NCBI GenBank assembly: GCA_011525625.1
Contig: WYAX01000029.1
Coordinates: 1-64,000 of the forward strand
Source of the DNA: Nitrospira defluvii
GTDB taxonomy: Bacteria > Nitrospirota > Nitrospiria > Nitrospirales > Nitrospiraceae
Length of the DNA stretch: 64,000 nt
Direction of reading: 5' to 3'
Shown here: in pieces, positions 62,295 to 64,000 of the stretch
Layout of the letters: each line of letters opens with the position of its first letter
Numbering within the stretch: position 1 is the stretch's first letter
Notes under the pieces: model-generated
What the model saw: only the letters and a program-made list of their open reading frames with translations
What the model was told of the DNA's origin: nothing
Databases searched by the model: none
Position numbers and translations under genes: made by a program

Positions 62295-62543
62295 ATGCGT
62301 AAAACAGGAACCCGGAAGGCGGGGGAGCAAGCCAACGGCGGACGCCGGTTGTCGAGCCAGGCGATGAAGAAGCGTCTGCGCGAGCGGTTGGCCGCCGATA
62401 CGCAACAGGTGCTCAAGAGCGATTTGGTCAGTATTTTCCGCAAACAGGGCTACTACGAGGAACTGCCGCTGGATGAATTGCAGGATCGCCTTTCCAAGCT
62501 CCAGTCGCCGCTGGCAGAGAGTCTCTTGAAGGGGAGGGTCTAG
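62295..62543 (+). CDS. Putative antitoxin of a PIN toxin pair
   Basis: 82 residues, basic and helical (RRLSSQAMKKRLRERLAADTQQVLKSDLVSIFRKQGYYEELPLDELQDRLSKLQSPLAESLLKGRV). No DNA-binding fold is obvious. It ends 1 nt before the PIN-domain gene, the usual VapBC spacing, and has a strong GAGAGGAGAGGAG before the ATG. Antitoxin role is inferred from position. Confidence 0.6.
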   Translation: MRKTGTRKAGEQANGGRRLSSQAMKKRLRERLAADTQQVLKSDLVSIFRKQGYYEELPLDELQDRLSKLQSPLAESLLKGRV

Positions 62544-62544
62544 G

Positions 62545-62988
62545 ATGCCGTATTACTATTTCGACTCGACGGCGCTGGTGAAACGCTACAGCATGGAACG
62601 CGGGACGCGGGTCGTCAACAAGCTCATGGTGAAGCGCGGGAAGGTGGCGATTCTTCCCATGTGGAGCGTGACGGAGCTGTACTCGGTCTTGTCCGTTCGC
62701 GCGCAGCAAGGAGAAATCACCCGGGACGATTGTTATTCCGTCCTCTACAAGTTCGAGATGGAAGCCGCGCAAGGACTCTTTCAGTTCATCTCGCCGACGA
62801 TGGAGACCTATCTGGCGGCAAGGGAACTGATTCTCGACTATCCGGCCCTGCGCTCTCCGCAGCTCTTGCATCTGGCCCTGGCATTGGAATTGAAACCGCT
62901 CCGGCTGACGGTCGTCAGCGCGGATAAGCAGCTCTTGGCCGCCTGTCGCCCGGCGGGGTTGCATATCGTGAATCCCGAAGACGACTAG
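62545..62988 (+). CDS. PIN-domain toxin, VapC-like
   Basis: 147 residues. YYYFDSTALVKRYSMERG carries the first acidic residue, SVTELYSVLSVRAQQGEI the second and LTVVSADKQLLAACR the last. The third acidic position, usually Asp in 'D-A-L-H-L-A', reads SPQLLHLALALE, with Gln. PIN toxins cut tRNA or rRNA; loss of one metal ligand may weaken catalysis. Adjacent to its presumed antitoxin. Confident fold, moderate function. Confidence 0.75.
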   Translation: MPYYYFDSTALVKRYSMERGTRVVNKLMVKRGKVAILPMWSVTELYSVLSVRAQQGEITRDDCYSVLYKFEMEAAQGLFQFISPTMETYLAARELILDYPALRSPQLLHLALALELKPLRLTVVSADKQLLAACRPAGLHIVNPEDD

Positions 62989-63066
62989 CCGGTGCGGGCT
63001 GCGGACACAAGCCGCCGGCGGCGTCGTCATAGCGAGATGCGATCCGCTACCGTGATCGTTTACTCT

Positions 63067-63194
63067 GCAGGCCGTTCAAAAGGGCCGTTCAGCAAGGCCG
63101 CAGCAATGCGAGGAGGCGAGGCGTACCCTTGCGGTACGTTGAGCCTCGGAGCGATGCGAGAACGAAGCTGGCGGCCTTTTTCAACGGCTTGCTA
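63067..63194 (-). repeat. Palindromic intergenic repeat, copy 3
   Basis: Read on the minus strand it starts TAGCAAGCCGTTGAAAAAGG, where TAG is the stop codon of the hypothetical gene at 63192-63773. It ends GAACGGCCTGC. Left arm (CCGTTGAAAAAGGCC) and right arm (GGCCCTTTTGAACGG) are inverted repeats. The body matches copy 2 closely (TTCGTTCTCGC, CAACGTACCGCAAGGGTACGCC, TGCTGCGGCCTTGC). Confidence 0.85.
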
Positions 63195-63773
63195 CCTTGA
63201 GCAGCGAAAGTCCGCGTGCATCGATTCCAACAGAGTTGTCCAATCGTCCGTTGTCTGACGGACCGTGCCCAGACGAGCCGCATGCGCGTTCGTGGCAGGA
63301 GCCTGTACCTGCCGGTTGAGGCCCTCTTGCGCATGCTGCAGTTCGAGTTGCGCAAGTTGAAGGCTCCCGCAGACGCCTGCTGAGGCCGGGAGTTCCCCGC
63401 CGGCCCGCCTGAACAGGGCGATGGCGCGATAACCATGTTCCTGCGAGCGGTACAAATGTTCCGCGGTCTTGAAGGTGTGTTGCAACCCGGAGTCCGATTG
63501 GCGCTTGGCCAGTTGTCCCGCCATCAAGGCCGCTCGGCCCATGCTCATGGCCGCGCTCTCCGCGTCGTCATTGCCCATCGCGTCTTCGGCCTTGACTCGT
63601 AAGCGATCGAGTTCCGCCTCCTCCCCTATGACCTGAGCCTGTCCCATGCCTGCGACGGAGAGCACGCACAGCGCCACGAGGACCGGTGCGGCGACAACAC
63701 GCCTGTGCCGAATCCTGCCGGCGGTCGCGGCTCTTGCGCCTGTCCCCACGTCTCGATTCGCTTGATCGATCAA
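63192..63773 (-). CDS. Exported hypothetical protein
   Basis: 193 residues. A signal peptide lies after a basic leader (HRRVVAAPVLVALCVLSVAGMGQAQ). The mature region is helical, probably a coiled-coil or TPR-like bundle (ELDRLRVKAEDAMGNDDAESAAMSMGRAALMAGQLAKRQSD..., LQLAQLELQHAQEGLNRQVQAP). No family recognised, though DUF4398-like periplasmic proteins are similar in style. The true start may be further downstream, closer to the signal. Ends at a repeat element. Confidence 0.6.
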   Translation of the reverse strand: MIDQANRDVGTGARAATAGRIRHRRVVAAPVLVALCVLSVAGMGQAQVIGEEAELDRLRVKAEDAMGNDDAESAAMSMGRAALMAGQLAKRQSDSGLQHTFKTAEHLYRSQEHGYRAIALFRRAGGELPASAGVCGSLQLAQLELQHAQEGLNRQVQAPATNAHAARLGTVRQTTDDWTTLLESMHADFRCSR

Positions 63774-63923
63774 TTGGCAGCTCCCTGTAGCGTCATCCGG
63801 TTCGGATCGGCGTCGTTCTCATGGACACCCAACAGCGACGTCCGGGCCGGATTCGATCTGCTGGAGGTCGAGGATCGCAACGAGACCGGTCACTCTATAA
63901 CAATCCCGTCCGTCGGTTGCAAG

Positions 63924-63953
63924 TTGCGCCGGCCGGAGGGCCGTCCGTATAAT
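63924..63953 (+). promoter_or_regulatory. Promoter of proC, probably giving a leaderless mRNA
   Basis: TTGCGC (63924-63929), 18-bp spacer, consensus -10 TATAAT (63948-63953). The start codon at 63960 lies only 6 nt after the -10 box, so transcription would begin at or near the ATG. Confidence 0.6.
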
Positions 63954-63959
63954 CGCGCC

Positions 63960-64000
63960 ATGTTGACTGGACGGCAGATCGGATTTGTCGGCGGCGGCAA
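63960..64000 (+). CDS. proC: Start of probable pyrroline-5-carboxylate reductase, cut by window end
   Basis: Only MLTGRQIGFVGGG and a partial codon are visible. The IGFVGGGN-type dinucleotide-binding loop (here the last residues before the end) is the usual start of ProC, which makes proline from pyrroline-5-carboxylate. Other Rossmann-fold reductases could begin similarly, so the name is tentative. Confidence 0.5.
   Translation, partial: MLTGRQIGFVGGG

Overview
The window looks like chromosomal DNA of a GC-rich, diderm bacterium. It has an LptD outer-membrane gene, several lipoprotein genes and periplasmic systems. The mix of single-copy housekeeping genes, heavy two-component and c-di-GMP signalling, a sulfate importer, and an intergenic palindromic repeat family of a kind I associate with Nitrospira points to Nitrospirota (Nitrospira-like). 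That placement is inference from memory of gene content, not a search. No rRNA or tRNA gene was recognised.

Layout. 1-1.34 kb: a CRISPR array of 19 repeats that probably continues left of the window; no cas genes are visible. Its last repeat is fused to a truncated mazF/pemK toxin gene whose RHH antitoxin is intact, followed by a 136-bp element with 13-bp inverted ends. 1.8-3.7 kb: small unknowns and a Tim44-domain protein. 3.9-7.1 kb: molybdopterin genes moaC-moaD-moaE-moaA and a Ni/Co transporter. 7.3-15.7 kb: a cAMP-phosphodiesterase-like MBL protein, accD, folC, lptD, an unknown, trxA and recN. 15.7-24.1 kb (minus strand): a signalling block with a 1408-residue receiver-PAS-dead kinase-PilZ-PilZ-LuxD-like-methyltransferase fusion, then a histidine kinase, an NtrC-type regulator and an HD-GYP-type regulator. 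24.4-31 kb: secreted proteins, a decayed PP2C phosphatase, a YprB-like nuclease, a tandem DUF507 pair, a PrxQ/Bcp peroxiredoxin and small membrane or secreted proteins. 31.2-37 kb: fabI, a YD-repeat protein running antisense into an SGNH hydrolase gene, and two glycan genes. 37.3-41.8 kb (minus strand): an Rrf2 regulator heading a sulfate ABC importer operon. 42-53.9 kb: glyQ, glyS, ppdK, ribD, two secreted proteins, an MFS transporter, a 35-residue membrane peptide and ribE. 53.9-64 kb: an IPT/TIG protein, acs, a caspase-like protein lacking its catalytic Cys, a four-gene lipoprotein cluster (LPP20/LpoB/TPR/LPP20), a PIN-toxin pair, an unknown, and the first codons of a likely proC.

The most interesting points are: (1) the 1408-residue fusion, which joins c-di-GMP binding motifs to an acyl-transferase-like fold and a methyltransferase; (2) a palindromic repeat family found four times, always directly after a stop codon and always in the orientation of the gene that ends there; (3) the CRISPR-mazF junction; and (4) several degenerate-active-site proteins (pseudocaspase, PilZ-linked dead kinase and hydrolase).
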